The notes below the pieces were generated by a model. It made no database searches and was not told the DNA's origin. It worked only from the letters and a program-made list of their open reading frames with translations. This document shows positions 8,451 through 17,187 of a DNA stretch of 42,534 nt, in pieces (within the stretch, counting starts at the first letter, position 1; every line of letters begins with the position of its first letter). The DNA lies in the NCBI GenBank assembly GCA_050700355.1, contig JBOHHE010000459.1:1-42534 (forward strand), given 5' to 3'. The stretch is from GCA-003244245 sp050700355 (GTDB lineage Bacteria; Actinomycetota; Actinomycetes; Mycobacteriales; Pseudonocardiaceae). The position numbers were made by a program, and so were the translations under genes.

Positions 8451-9020
8451 CTACCGGCGGCTGATCAAGGCATCCAGATCGAGCTTCACCGTAACCGGAG
8501 CGGTGATGGTGATGGTGATGAGACCGGATCCCCCTGCCGTGTGTTCATAGTCGCCAGCGATCAGCGTATATGCAGTGAGGGTCACGAACGGGTCGAGCTC
8601 CACCAGCCAGTAGTGCGGGATACCGGCGTCAGCGTATTCGGTCGGCTTGGTGACCCGATCAGTCCGCCCGGTCCCCGGGGAAACGATCTCTATGGCGACC
8701 AGCACATCGGCCGCGACCAAGCGAGGGGGGTTCTGCTGCGCCCGGCCGGTCGGCACGACCACGATATCAGGGGCGCGAACCGTCGGAGGATACCTGGTAT
8801 CGACCTCGACCTCGACGTCGGCTAGCGCTGTCAGTTCATCGGGCAGCTGCCGGTCCAGCTCAGCGGCAAGGCGTACCATCACCCGCTGGTGCATCGGGGC
8901 CGGCCTGGGAACCACCAGTAAGACTCCCTCGACCAACTCGTACCGACGCGATGTGTCCTCGGGCAGCGCGTTCCACTCAGCGAGCGTCAGCAGGTGGTCC
9001 GGCCACGAGGCAGTGGTCAT
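8451..9020 (-). CDS. Uma2-family (DUF820) PD-(D/E)XK nuclease-like protein
   Basis: 189 aa. The ATG at 9020 is preceded by GGAGGAGGGG; a GTG at 9029 is too close to that site. The family fold is visible: an N-terminal helix with LTLAEWNALPEDTSRRYELVEG, APDIVVVPTGR carrying the active-site Asp, DVLVAIEIVSPGTGRTD with the E-x-V strand, and K-x-x-EYADAGIPHYWLVE. These are the PD-(D/E)XK residues of Uma2 proteins. Members are abundant in actinomycetes and cyanobacteria, are often multicopy, and their biological role is poorly defined. A truncated near-copy lies at 782-1119 and a short one at 2424-2466, so the gene has been locally duplicated. Confidence 0.85.
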   Translation of the reverse strand: MTTASWPDHLLTLAEWNALPEDTSRRYELVEGVLLVVPRPAPMHQRVMVRLAAELDRQLPDELTALADVEVEVDTRYPPTVRAPDIVVVPTGRAQQNPPRLVAADVLVAIEIVSPGTGRTDRVTKPTEYADAGIPHYWLVELDPFVTLTAYTLIAGDYEHTAGGSGLITITITAPVTVKLDLDALISRR

Positions 9021-9215
9021 GGCATCCACCCCTCCTCCGCTGTTAACGACTGCGTGGTCAGTCTACGGCCAGACGGTCGGGATCGGTTGCGGACGTGCCA
9101 CCATGACTTGCGCGGCTGGGGTCTCCTCGATCTCGGGCGGCACCCGGCGGGACACAGCCAGCATCGGGGTAGGTCTGACGTCGACAGTCCACCATGAACG
9201 CTACGATTTGCGGGC

Positions 9216-9587
9216 ATGCTCGATCATTTGTCGATTCAGTGCTCCGACGTCAGCTCCAGCGCCGCTTTTTACGACGCCGTGCTCGCGCCGCTGGCCGGCA
9301 CCCGGATAATGCAGTTCGGTGATGTCATCGGTTATGGCGTCGGCGGAATGCCGTCGTTCTGGTTTGGCTCCCCTGAGCACCGGTGAATCGAACAGAGAGA
9401 TCCATGTTGCCTTCGCCGCAGCGGATCGGATCACCGTTCAGAAATTCTTCGACGCGGCTGTCGCCGCGGGCGCCGAAGTGCTTCACGAATCCCGGGTATG
9501 GCCGAGTATCACCCGAATTACTACGGCGCATTCGTACGGGATCCCGACGGCGACAATGTTGAGGCCGTCTGCCATAACGATGAATGA
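9216..9587 (+). pseudogene. VOC (glyoxalase/bleomycin-resistance fold) gene with two frameshifts
   Basis: Frame 1 encodes MLDHLSIQCSDVSSSAAFYD through MPSFWFGSPEHR and stops. The family continues in the next frame with STGESNREIHVAFAAADRIT and VQKFFDAAVAAGAEVLHESR. It returns to the first frame with EYHPNYYGAFVRDPDGDNVE and AVCHNDE before the final stop. Together these make one complete ~123-residue VOC protein, with the metal-ligand region (His near the start, Glu in NVEAV) recognisable. Two compensating single-base shifts break it. It is either a decayed gene or a site of sequencing error. Confidence 0.65.
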
Positions 9588-9705
9588 TGCGATGTGCCCG
9601 AGCTGGGTGAATGTTGACCCGATCAGCTACGACCTAGCGGGTGACAGTAGCGGCACTACCTGATCAGGCGACATCCCTTTTGGACTTCCGGGCGTTCAGC
9701 CGGAT

Positions 9706-10785
9706 ATGGGGGATAACAGTAGAGAGGCCACTGGGTCTCAACGTGCCGGGGCTGAGTATGCGGCGGTGCTGGCCACCCGGCTGGCCCGGATCGCGCCCGG
9801 TGACCTGGATGTGGTGCATGTGTGCGGTAGCGCGGCGGAGGCCGTCGAGGCGGCGTTGACGCTGGCCCAGCGAGCGCAAGGGCGGCGCAGGTCGGGGGTG
9901 GTGTATGCATCGCGGTCAGCACACGGCACGGCTCGGGGGGCGCGGTCGGGACCCGGCTCGACGCGTTACCGCTCGCGGATCCGGGGGGACGTGCAGGTGT
10001 CGTTCGGCGACGCGGACGCGTTGGCCGACGCGCTGCGCAGACGGCGGATCGGGACGGTTCTCCTCGAAACGGTGTACGGCGGCGTTGGGGCCGAGCCTTC
10101 GCCAGCGGACTACCTGCATGATGTCCGCCGGCTCTGTGACGAGCACGGGGCACTGTGGATCGCCGACGAGGCGGCGTGTGGCGTCGGCCGCACCGGACGG
10201 TTCTTCGCCTTCGAGCATGCCGGCGTCGTGCCCGATCTGGTGACCCTGGCGAAGTCGCTGGGTGGCGGGGCAGCGGTGATCGCCCGGGGTTCGGTGCACC
10301 GCAGGGCGTGTCCGGAGGCCGCGTCCGCGGTTCCGCTGGGCGCGTTCAGCGGAACCGCGGAGGCGTGCAGCGCCGCTCTCCAGGCCCTCGCCGTGCTCTA
10401 TGAGGAGGACCTCATCGGCAACGCCGAACGCACCGGCCGGTACCTGCTGCGCCGTCTGGAGGGGCTGCGCCAGTGTTATCCGCAGCTGGTGACCGGCGTC
10501 CGGGGCAGGGGCCTGCTGGTCGGTGTGCACCTGGGCGAACTCGCGGGCGTGATCGGTACCTTGCTGCTGGCCGAGCACGGGGTGCTCGTCGCGTTTCCCG
10601 ACTCCGACCGGGATGTGCTGCGGCTGGAACCACCGTTGACCATCCGGCCCGACCACGTCGACCATTTCGTGGACGCGCTGGACGAGTTGCTCAGCCGGGG
10701 CGCGCAACGGCTGGCTCACGACTACTTGCGAGTCGTGCCCGCGGGGCGCCCGGATCCGCAGGCCCGGTATGGGGAGGGCGATTAG
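9706..10785 (+). CDS. Class III PLP-dependent aminotransferase, N-terminally truncated
   Basis: 359 aa, against about 430 for the family. Recognisable parts are GDLDVVHVCGSAAEAVEAAL (cofactor phosphate-loop region), SAHGTARGA, LWIADEAACGVGRTGRFFAF with the PLP-binding Asp, and LVTLAKSLGGG with the catalytic Lys. The usual first ~70-80 residues, which carry substrate-site residues and begin the fold, are absent. The 118 bases upstream do not supply them in any frame I can read, so the protein may be inactive. It converges with the next gene, and the two stops overlap by 4 bases. A second, full-length enzyme of the same class is in the cluster at 15957-17177, so this one is more likely a relic than a pathway enzyme. 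Confidence 0.55.
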   Translation: MGDNSREATGSQRAGAEYAAVLATRLARIAPGDLDVVHVCGSAAEAVEAALTLAQRAQGRRRSGVVYASRSAHGTARGARSGPGSTRYRSRIRGDVQVSFGDADALADALRRRRIGTVLLETVYGGVGAEPSPADYLHDVRRLCDEHGALWIADEAACGVGRTGRFFAFEHAGVVPDLVTLAKSLGGGAAVIARGSVHRRACPEAASAVPLGAFSGTAEACSAALQALAVLYEEDLIGNAERTGRYLLRRLEGLRQCYPQLVTGVRGRGLLVGVHLGELAGVIGTLLLAEHGVLVAFPDSDRDVLRLEPPLTIRPDHVDHFVDALDELLSRGAQRLAHDYLRVVPAGRPDPQARYGEGD

Positions 10786-11642
10786 CCGGACACAGCCCGA
10801 GCGAGCTCCACGGCCAGCGGCCACATCCCCGGGACCAGCAGCACCGCGCACACGGTCAGCACCGGGAACACCACGCCCTGCTCGAACCAGCCGTTGGTCT
10901 TGAAGGCCAGCCACTTCGGCAGCGCCACCCGCACCCAGCGCCGCTCCTGGTCGGTGCCCACCCGCACGCGATACAGCGGAGCGAAGGCGTACAGCCCGGC
11001 CTCGGTGACCAGGTCCCCCAGGACGTGGGTGACCGTTCCGATCAGCACGGCCAGCGCTACCCAGGGCGCCACCGACACCAGCCCGGCCGCCCAGGCGGAG
11101 AGCACGCCGTCCTGGCTCATGCCGCCCTGGCCGGCCATCAGCCCGCCCGCCGCGAACCCCGCGCCGACCAGCATTCGCCTGCCCAGCCGGTCGGCGGCGA
11201 CCAGCACACAGAACACGATCACCGCCGCCACCGAGACCGGCGCGATCCAGTAGACGATTCCCTCGTCCCAGCCGACCACCGCCGACAGCCACCGGCCGAG
11301 CCCCGACATCAGCCACGGCAGCGCCGCGAGTGCCGCGCACGGCACCGGCAGCAGCGGCAGCGAATGCGTCGCCCCTCGGTGCGCGCCTTTGCGGCGCGGG
11401 TCACCCGGCCCCCTGGTCACCCGGTACACCCACCTGGCGTAGGCCTGCACCAGCTCGGCGAGCAACGCGGACACCGGCCCGAGCACGCGCGACGCGGACG
11501 AGTCATCGTGGTCCAGATCGTTGAGCGCCGACGCACCCGCGGTGACGCAGCCGAAACCGACCACACCGGCCGGCGGCAACCCGATCAGGTATCCGGCGAG
11601 AGCACCGCTACACCACCCCGAAGCGACATGCGAACGGCCCAT
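10782..11642 (-). CDS. YdjM-like membrane-bound metal-dependent hydrolase
   Basis: 286 aa from the ATG at 11642 (MGRSHVASGWCSG). The open frame extends further upstream, but that part looks non-coding. The family hallmarks are the N-terminal GRSHVASG, the DLDHDDS metal-binding segment, and HRGATHSLPLLP, all carrying His/Asp ligands. Four or more hydrophobic segments follow (for example VSVAAVIVFCVLVAA and APWVALAVLIGTVTHVLGD with another His). Such proteins sit in the inner membrane. Their role is not well established, and in E. coli YdjM is DNA-damage induced. There is no obvious connection to the biosynthetic cluster. Confidence 0.7.
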   Translation of the reverse strand: MGRSHVASGWCSGALAGYLIGLPPAGVVGFGCVTAGASALNDLDHDDSSASRVLGPVSALLAELVQAYARWVYRVTRGPGDPRRKGAHRGATHSLPLLPVPCAALAALPWLMSGLGRWLSAVVGWDEGIVYWIAPVSVAAVIVFCVLVAADRLGRRMLVGAGFAAGGLMAGQGGMSQDGVLSAWAAGLVSVAPWVALAVLIGTVTHVLGDLVTEAGLYAFAPLYRVRVGTDQERRWVRVALPKWLAFKTNGWFEQGVVFPVLTVCAVLLVPGMWPLAVELARAVSG

Positions 11643-11775
11643 CACCGGGCGGCCGCACCCCGCACGGGTCGGGTAAACAACATCATCGGGACTCCCTGGC
11701 TCGGCCGGCGGCTTGCGCCTCGATCCTGCGGCCGGGGCCCCGCGCAGAGGCGCCGACACGCCGGTCAGGACTCGC

Positions 11776-12597
11776 TCAGGCACTCACCGGAACCAACGCC
11801 CGGGGTAAAGGGTTCCGCACGCCCATCGAGCGGTCCCCGCCCAGTGCCGGGTCCTGGTTCAGGATCGCGGTCATACACCGCTTGAGGCTCGGCGAGGGCT
11901 CCATTCCGAACTCCGTCACCAGCCGGCACCGCACGTGGTTGTACGTCTGGATGGCCTCGGCCTGCCGGCCGGCCCGGTACAGGCACACCATCAGCAGCTC
12001 GGCGAGCCGTTCCCGCCACGGATGCCGGAAGGACAGGCTCTTCAGCTCGCTGATCACCGAGGCATGACCCCGGATAGCGATCTTCACCCGGATCAGGTCC
12101 TCGGTCGCGGCCAACCGGGCCTCCTCGAACTGCTCGGCCGCGCTGTGGCAGATCGGGCCGCCGGTGGCTCCTTGCAGCGCGGGTCCCTGCCACAGGGCCA
12201 GGGCCTGGTCCAGCAGGCTCCACGCGAGTTCGGGCTCGGAGCGCAGCTTCTCCCGAGCCTGCGTGATCAGCCGCTCGAACACGCGCACATCGATCGTTTC
12301 GGGGTCGACGTACATCGCGTACCCATCAGGTCGGGTCACCAGGCACTGGCGAGCGAAATCTTCGTCAAAGGAGTTCCGCAGCACTCTGCGAAATCGTGTG
12401 ACCAGCGCCTGTAGGGCGTTGTCCGCGCCGATCGGCGGCTCGCCTCCCCACAGTTCCTCGAAGATCTTCGCTTTGGCGACGACATCACCAGAATTGATCA
12501 GGAGCAACGCGAGCAGCGTTCGCTGACGGGCGCCGTGCAGTACTTTCATCTCGCCGTCGGCGAGCAATCCCACCGGTCCTAGAACTCTAAAGTCCAT
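11776..12597 (-). CDS. SARP-family pathway-specific transcriptional activator
   Basis: 273 aa, the normal size for a small SARP. The ATG at 12597 is preceded by GGGAGG with 8 bases between; the open frame upstream to 12678 is not needed. Residues ~1-95 form an OmpR-type winged helix (MDFRVLGPVGLLADGEMKVL, RTLLALLLINSGDVVAKAKI, ELWGGEPPIGADNALQALVT). Residues ~100-250 form the bacterial transcriptional activation domain (FERLITQAREKLRSEPELAW, LAELLMVCLYRAGRQAEAIQ). The valanimycin cluster also has a SARP regulator. The gene is divergent from the long biosynthetic operon. Direct repeats typical of SARP operators lie in the gap between them and again upstream of 29339, so it most likely activates both. 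Confidence 0.9.
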   Translation of the reverse strand: MDFRVLGPVGLLADGEMKVLHGARQRTLLALLLINSGDVVAKAKIFEELWGGEPPIGADNALQALVTRFRRVLRNSFDEDFARQCLVTRPDGYAMYVDPETIDVRVFERLITQAREKLRSEPELAWSLLDQALALWQGPALQGATGGPICHSAAEQFEEARLAATEDLIRVKIAIRGHASVISELKSLSFRHPWRERLAELLMVCLYRAGRQAEAIQTYNHVRCRLVTEFGMEPSPSLKRCMTAILNQDPALGGDRSMGVRNPLPRALVPVSA

Positions 12598-12932
12598 AGC
12601 TGAGCCTCCCGACCAAATCCGACCGCCCCGGCCAATAACCAACCGGCGGGTGCACTGGCCTAAGTGCTGCAAATTCATTCGTCCAGTACCTCAGAGCATG
12701 GCTTGGGTTCCCCTGATACATCGGGTCATCCCCGGGATCGAAATCAAGATCCTTCCAGCCTCCGGAAAGTTGGGTAGGTAGCCCGGCAGCTGGGCATCTG
12801 CGCTGCTCATCGGCCCCGGATCCGGCGGATCGACCGGCTGGTGGCCCGGCCCGGGTGATCCGCTGGGAAACCCGGCCGCCCCGCGCCAGGGGCCGACCGC
12901 GCCGGGACCGTGGCACGTACACCGTAAATATT

Positions 12933-13020
12933 CGTCAGGAAAACGTCAGGATTCGACCCGGTTCATCCTTCTCACGTTCTCCCGACAACGTCGTCAGTGG
13001 TGCGTCAGAGCTGTGTCAGA
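12933..13020 (+). promoter_or_regulatory. SARP-type operator: five CGTCAG-like heptamers with 11-bp period
   Basis: Heptamers CGTCAGG (12933-12939) and CGTCAGG (12944-12950) are separated by 4 bases. A second group has CGTCAGT (12992-12998), CGTCAGA (13003-13009) and TGTCAGA (13014-13020), again each 4 bases apart. The 11-bp period places repeats on one face of the helix, the known arrangement for SARP binding just upstream of a -10 box. The last repeat ends 60 bases before the GTG of the first operon gene. I see no strong -35 or -10 hexamer, as expected for a SARP-dependent promoter. The rest of the 12598-13080 gap holds no other feature I can name. Confidence 0.75.
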
Positions 13021-13080
13021 CCGCTGCGCCAGCATTCAGATCGTGCAATTTTGCGCCGATTACCGGAAGGGAAGACCGGC

Positions 13081-14763
13081 GTGACTCCGACCGAAACTCA
13101 GTGTGACCGCCACCTCGCTGATTTGCTGGGCGGCGGCTCGGAACCTGTTCCCACGTACCTGTCGTATGTGGGCGGTGCGGATATCGACTCCGGCCGTTAT
13201 GTCTACACCGTCACCACCCGATCCATCCTGGACGACGTCTTCGCCAGCCTGACCCTCAAGCGGCGGCTGGAGCAGGGCCTCGTGGATCCGGCCGCCGCCG
13301 ACCTGAACGTGGTTGGGCGCTGCGCGCTGGCCGAGCCCGACGTCGTCGCGCGGGCCTGCGTCGCGGCCGCTGCCGCCGCGACGGTCTGGGGGCAGGTCCC
13401 GCTCGCCACCCGCATGCAGCTCGGCGTCGGGATCCGGGAACGGCTGCGCCGCCACCACGCGGAACTGGTCGACGTGCTGATCGCCGAGGGGAACCCACGG
13501 GCGCTGGTCGAATGGCAGGTGGCCGGGCTGTTCGAGACGTTCAGCGAACAGACCCTGGACTGGTGCGCCCGGCAGATGCACCAGGAGTTCACCTCCGGGC
13601 CCCGCCGCCTGCTGCTGCGTCGAATGCCGGACGGGGTGGTGGCGATCAACCCACCGCAAAACGCGCCCGCGGCGAGCGCGCTGTTCGGCATCACCGCGCT
13701 GCTGGCCGGCAACGCGGTGCTGGTCCGGGCGCCGCGCAGCGCCCCGCTGGGGGTGATGTACGCCCTGCGGAAGCTGGTGGTGCCGGTGCTGGAGGAGCTG
13801 GGCGCTCCGCCGGGCACCCTCAACGTGTTCTGCGCTCGGCCAGGGCCGGTCATGCGGACCTGGCTGGACAGCCCGTACGTGGACGACATCTTCTACACCG
13901 GCGGGGTCAGCAAGGGGTTGGAGGTCCAGCGGGACTGCGTCGAACACGGCAAGAAGCCCATCCTGGAGCTGGCCGGTAACGACTGCCTGGTGATCTGGCG
14001 GGACGCGGACCTGAACCTCGCGGTCGAGGCGCTGATCGAATGCTTCTACGGCTCCGGCCAGATCTGCATGGTGCCCAACCAGGTCGTCGTGCACCCCGCG
14101 ATCGCCGAGGACCTGCTCAGCCTGCTGTGCGCGGCAGTGGCCGACATTCGCCCCGGCTTTCCCGAAGAACCCGGGGTGCTGCTCACCCCGGTACTGCGCA
14201 GCGAGCGATTCTTCAGCTACGTGCGGGACGCGCTCGACCATGGGGCGCAGGTCCTGCACGGCGCCCGCAGGCTGGAGGTGGACGGCGCGCCGTCGGACAC
14301 CGGGCTGTTCCTGGAACCGACGGTGCTGCGGATCGACGGCCTGGCGGCCAGCCGCGACATCCAGGCGGTGCGCGAGGAGACGTTCTTCCCGCTGCTCCCT
14401 GTGATCGTCCCCGCAGCGGTGCCCGACGACCTGCTGCTCACCGAAGTCATCGGCTTCGTCAACAGCAACCCCTACGGCCTGCGCAACTCGTTCTGGGCGA
14501 CCGACCGGGCGGTGATCGACCGGTTCCTGCGCGAAGTCGGCAACGGCGGCCTCTTGAAGATCAACGATTCGCATATCGGTTTTCTGCCGTATCTGCCCAG
14601 CCACGGCGGGACCGGCCTGACCGGTGGGGTGTTCGGTGAGGCGAACTACCTCATGCTGCGCACCTCGCATTTGCAGGGCGTGTCGATAGCGCATCAGGTC
14701 AGCCCCCGTGCGGCGGTCTTCGCCGGATACGCCGCGGCCATCGGAGGACAGCACTGCGCCTGA
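13081..14763 (+). CDS. Aldehyde dehydrogenase superfamily enzyme, probable acyl thioester/aldehyde interconversion
   Basis: 560 aa. The GTG at 13081 is chosen because GGAAGGGAAG lies just upstream. The Rossmann part includes GVVAINPPQNAPAASALFGI and DDIFYTGGVSKG. The conserved Glu lies in ILELAGNDC and the catalytic Cys329 in GSGQICMVPNQVV. A helical N-terminal extension of ~100 residues makes it longer than standard ALDHs (~480-500). It is the first gene of the main operon and lies two genes upstream of an aminotransferase. I infer that it either reduces an acyl-ACP or acyl-CoA to the aldehyde that is then aminated (as LuxC-type and CoA-acylating ALDHs do), or oxidises an aldehyde. The sequence does not decide the direction. 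Confidence 0.75.
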   Translation: MTPTETQCDRHLADLLGGGSEPVPTYLSYVGGADIDSGRYVYTVTTRSILDDVFASLTLKRRLEQGLVDPAAADLNVVGRCALAEPDVVARACVAAAAAATVWGQVPLATRMQLGVGIRERLRRHHAELVDVLIAEGNPRALVEWQVAGLFETFSEQTLDWCARQMHQEFTSGPRRLLLRRMPDGVVAINPPQNAPAASALFGITALLAGNAVLVRAPRSAPLGVMYALRKLVVPVLEELGAPPGTLNVFCARPGPVMRTWLDSPYVDDIFYTGGVSKGLEVQRDCVEHGKKPILELAGNDCLVIWRDADLNLAVEALIECFYGSGQICMVPNQVVVHPAIAEDLLSLLCAAVADIRPGFPEEPGVLLTPVLRSERFFSYVRDALDHGAQVLHGARRLEVDGAPSDTGLFLEPTVLRIDGLAASRDIQAVREETFFPLLPVIVPAAVPDDLLLTEVIGFVNSNPYGLRNSFWATDRAVIDRFLREVGNGGLLKINDSHIGFLPYLPSHGGTGLTGGVFGEANYLMLRTSHLQGVSIAHQVSPRAAVFAGYAAAIGGQHCA

Positions 14764-14817
14764 GCCTCCTCGGCCACCCACCACCTGCCCGAGATTCGTG
14801 AGACGAAAGAACGAGCC

Positions 14818-15957
14818 ATGCGATTTCTGGAAGCCGATCAAACCGTGTGCGACGCCCTGCTACCGGGTCTGCGGGAGCAGCTGGCCGCAATTCCGCTCAG
14901 CGAGCTGGAGTCGGAGAACAACCAGGCCATCAAGCTGTTCCGGGCCCATGGTGGACCGAATCTGCTGGTGCCGAAGGCCTACGGCGGAATCGGCGCCACC
15001 GCGCTGGAGGCGGTCCGGACGCAGCGCGCGCTCGGCGCGGTGGCCCCATCGCTGACCGTGGCCACGATGATGCACCACTTCTCCATCGGCACGCTGTACG
15101 CGGTGGCCGACGCGGTCGGCGCCGACAGCGGCCTGGACGAGCTGCTGCTCAAGCGGGTGGCCGGCGACCGGCTGCTGGTCGCCTCCGGCTTCGCCGAGGG
15201 CCGCACCAACCAAGGCATCCTGGCCCCCCAGGTGGAGGCGGTGCCCACCGAAGGCGGCTACCTCATCACCGGGTCGAAGAAGCCGTGCAGCCTGGCCGGC
15301 TCGATGGACCTGCTCACCGCCAGCGTCGGCGTCCGGGACGCGAACGGCGACATCGGCATGGGCTTCCTGATGCTGCCCGCGGACACCCCGGGCGTGTCGA
15401 TCCACCCGTTCTGGTCCAGCTTCGCGCTGGCCGGCGCGCAGAGCCACGAGGTGCGGCTGACCAACGTCTTCGTCACCGAGGACCAGATCATCAAGCCCGA
15501 TCCGGCGCTGGCCGATGAGCTGGACGAACTACAGACGGTGGGTCTGATCTGGTTCGAGATGATGGTCTGCGCGGCCTACACCGGCATGGCCAGCGCACTG
15601 GTGGCCCGAGTGCTGGACCGAGGCCGGGGCGCGGTGTCCGACCGCGCCGCGCTGGCCGTCCGGATCGAGACCGCCGCCGCCCTGACCGAGGGCCTGGCCC
15701 GCCGGGTGCTGGACGACGAGGTGGGCAACGACGGGCTGGCCCAGGCACTAGTCACCCGGTTCGCGGTGCAGGACGCGGTGTGCCAGGCGGTCAACCAGGC
15801 GGTCGAACTGCTGGGGGGCATGGCGTACGTCTCCTCCCCGGATGTCGCCTATCTGGCCGCGGCATCGCAGGCGATCGCGTTCCACCCGCCATCGCGGGGC
15901 AGTGTCGCGGGCAGCCTGGTCGACTACTACGGCGGCGCGCCGATCGTGGTGGCGTGA
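14818..15957 (+). CDS. Acyl-CoA dehydrogenase-like flavin N-hydroxylase (VlmH type)
   Basis: 379 aa, close to the isobutylamine N-hydroxylase VlmH of the valanimycin pathway in size and fold type. The acyl-CoA dehydrogenase fold is visible: an N-terminal helical region, NLLVPKAYGGIGATALEAVR, the central flavin-contact part (LLVASGFAEGRTNQGIL, YLITGSKKPCSLAGSMDLLT) and a C-terminal helical bundle. It lacks the C-terminal EGT-type catalytic motif of true dehydrogenases, which fits a flavin-dependent monooxygenase. Such enzymes use reduced flavin from a partner reductase, and one is encoded at 18197-18715. The inferred reaction is amine to N-alkylhydroxylamine. Its stop overlaps the start of the aminotransferase gene. 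Confidence 0.8.
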   Translation: MRFLEADQTVCDALLPGLREQLAAIPLSELESENNQAIKLFRAHGGPNLLVPKAYGGIGATALEAVRTQRALGAVAPSLTVATMMHHFSIGTLYAVADAVGADSGLDELLLKRVAGDRLLVASGFAEGRTNQGILAPQVEAVPTEGGYLITGSKKPCSLAGSMDLLTASVGVRDANGDIGMGFLMLPADTPGVSIHPFWSSFALAGAQSHEVRLTNVFVTEDQIIKPDPALADELDELQTVGLIWFEMMVCAAYTGMASALVARVLDRGRGAVSDRAALAVRIETAAALTEGLARRVLDDEVGNDGLAQALVTRFAVQDAVCQAVNQAVELLGGMAYVSSPDVAYLAAASQAIAFHPPSRGSVAGSLVDYYGGAPIVVA

Positions 15958-17177
15958 TGACCACGACACTGGATCAGTACCGCGCCCACCTCAGTACGGG
16001 TCGGGCGGCGCTGGGTGAGATGTTCGGCGGCGACGTCGAGGCGTCGTCCCGCGGGGCCTGGGTGTACACCACCACCGGGCGCAAGCTGCTCAACTGCGGT
16101 AGCTACGGCGTGCTGCTGATGGGCGCCCGGCACCCGAGGGTGATCGCCGAGGTGACCCGCCAGCTCAACACCAATCCGGTGGCCACCCGGCTGCTGCTGG
16201 AGCCGGAGGTGGCCGGTGCGGCCGCCGAGTTGATCTCGGTTGTGCCGCGTGGGCTCACCCGGGTGCACTTCGCGGGCTCCGGCGCCGAGGTGGTCGAGGC
16301 CGCGATCAAAATGGCGCGCACCCACGGCAAGCGCCAGCTGATCTCGATGACCAACGGCTATCACGGCAAGACGTTGGGTGCGCTGAGCGTGACGGCGAAG
16401 AACGTCTTCCAGGCACCGTTTCGGCCGCTGCTGCCCGGGGTGTCCCATGTCCCGTTCGGAAATCCGGAAGCGCTGCGCGGCGAACTGGCCAAGCACGAGG
16501 GCAACGCCTGCGTGATCGTCGAACCGGTGCAGGGCGAGGCCGGGGTGATCGTGCCACCGGACGGTTATCTGCGCGATGTCGAGCGGCTGTGCCGGGAGTA
16601 CGGGGCGTTCTTCGTGCTGGACGAGGTGCAGACCGGGCTCGGCAGACTCGGCCACTGGTGGGGGGCCTCCCGCGAAGGGGTCACCCCCGACGTGCTGCTG
16701 GTCGGCAAGGGTCTGTCCGGCGGGGTGGTGCCGGTCTCCGCCGCGGTGGCCACCGATGCGGCGTTTCGGGCCTTCGACAAGGACCCGTTCATCCATACCT
16801 CCACGTTCTCCGGAAATCCGCTGGCCATGGCCGCTGCCCGAGCCGCCGTCGAGGTGATCAGGGACGATGGGCTGGTCGAGCGGGCCGCCCGGATCGGCAC
16901 GGCGCTGCGGTCCGAGCTGACCCGGATCAGCACCGCCGTGTTCGGCCGCCGGCTGCGCGAGGTGCGCGGGCTGGGGCTGCTTCTCGGCATCGAGTTCACC
17001 GTGCCCGGAATGGCGGGCGACCTGTTGCTCGAACTGATGTCGGCCGGGGTGATCGCGAACCACTCCCTGAACTCCGACCGGGTACTGCGGCTGACCCCGC
17101 CCGCGATACTCGACGACACCGAGATCCAGATCTTGCTCGACGCTTTCGAGCACGCCGCCAAGGCCGTACTGAATTAG
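15957..17177 (+). CDS. Class III PLP-dependent aminotransferase forming the amine precursor
   Basis: 406 aa, full length for the family. Its ATG shares one base with the preceding stop (TGATG). Landmarks are LLNCGSYGVLLMGARHPRV near the N-terminus, VHFAGSGAEVVEAAIKMAR (phosphate loop), NGYHGKTLGALSVT, FVLDEVQTGLGRLG with the PLP-binding Asp, VGKGLSGG with Lys251, and HTSTFSGNPLAMAAA. It is similar in type to putrescine/omega-aminotransferases. Placed between an ALDH and an N-hydroxylase, it most plausibly aminates a chain-end aldehyde to the primary amine that is then hydroxylated. In valanimycin the amine instead comes from decarboxylation of valine, so this is a different supply route. Confidence 0.88.
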   Translation: MTTTLDQYRAHLSTGRAALGEMFGGDVEASSRGAWVYTTTGRKLLNCGSYGVLLMGARHPRVIAEVTRQLNTNPVATRLLLEPEVAGAAAELISVVPRGLTRVHFAGSGAEVVEAAIKMARTHGKRQLISMTNGYHGKTLGALSVTAKNVFQAPFRPLLPGVSHVPFGNPEALRGELAKHEGNACVIVEPVQGEAGVIVPPDGYLRDVERLCREYGAFFVLDEVQTGLGRLGHWWGASREGVTPDVLLVGKGLSGGVVPVSAAVATDAAFRAFDKDPFIHTSTFSGNPLAMAAARAAVEVIRDDGLVERAARIGTALRSELTRISTAVFGRRLREVRGLGLLLGIEFTVPGMAGDLLLELMSAGVIANHSLNSDRVLRLTPPAILDDTEIQILLDAFEHAAKAVLN

Positions 17178-17187
17178 ACCCTACTGA

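Noticed and set aside
9916..11340. 474-codon minus-strand frame spanning the truncated aminotransferase and part of the membrane protein gene
   Set aside because: It crosses two better-supported genes and reads as Gly/Arg-rich low-complexity sequence.
13060..14841. 593-codon minus-strand frame opposite the aldehyde dehydrogenase (and similar ones at 20277-22034 and 23188-25131)
   Set aside because: Shadow frames of GC-rich genes, without recognisable motifs or starts.
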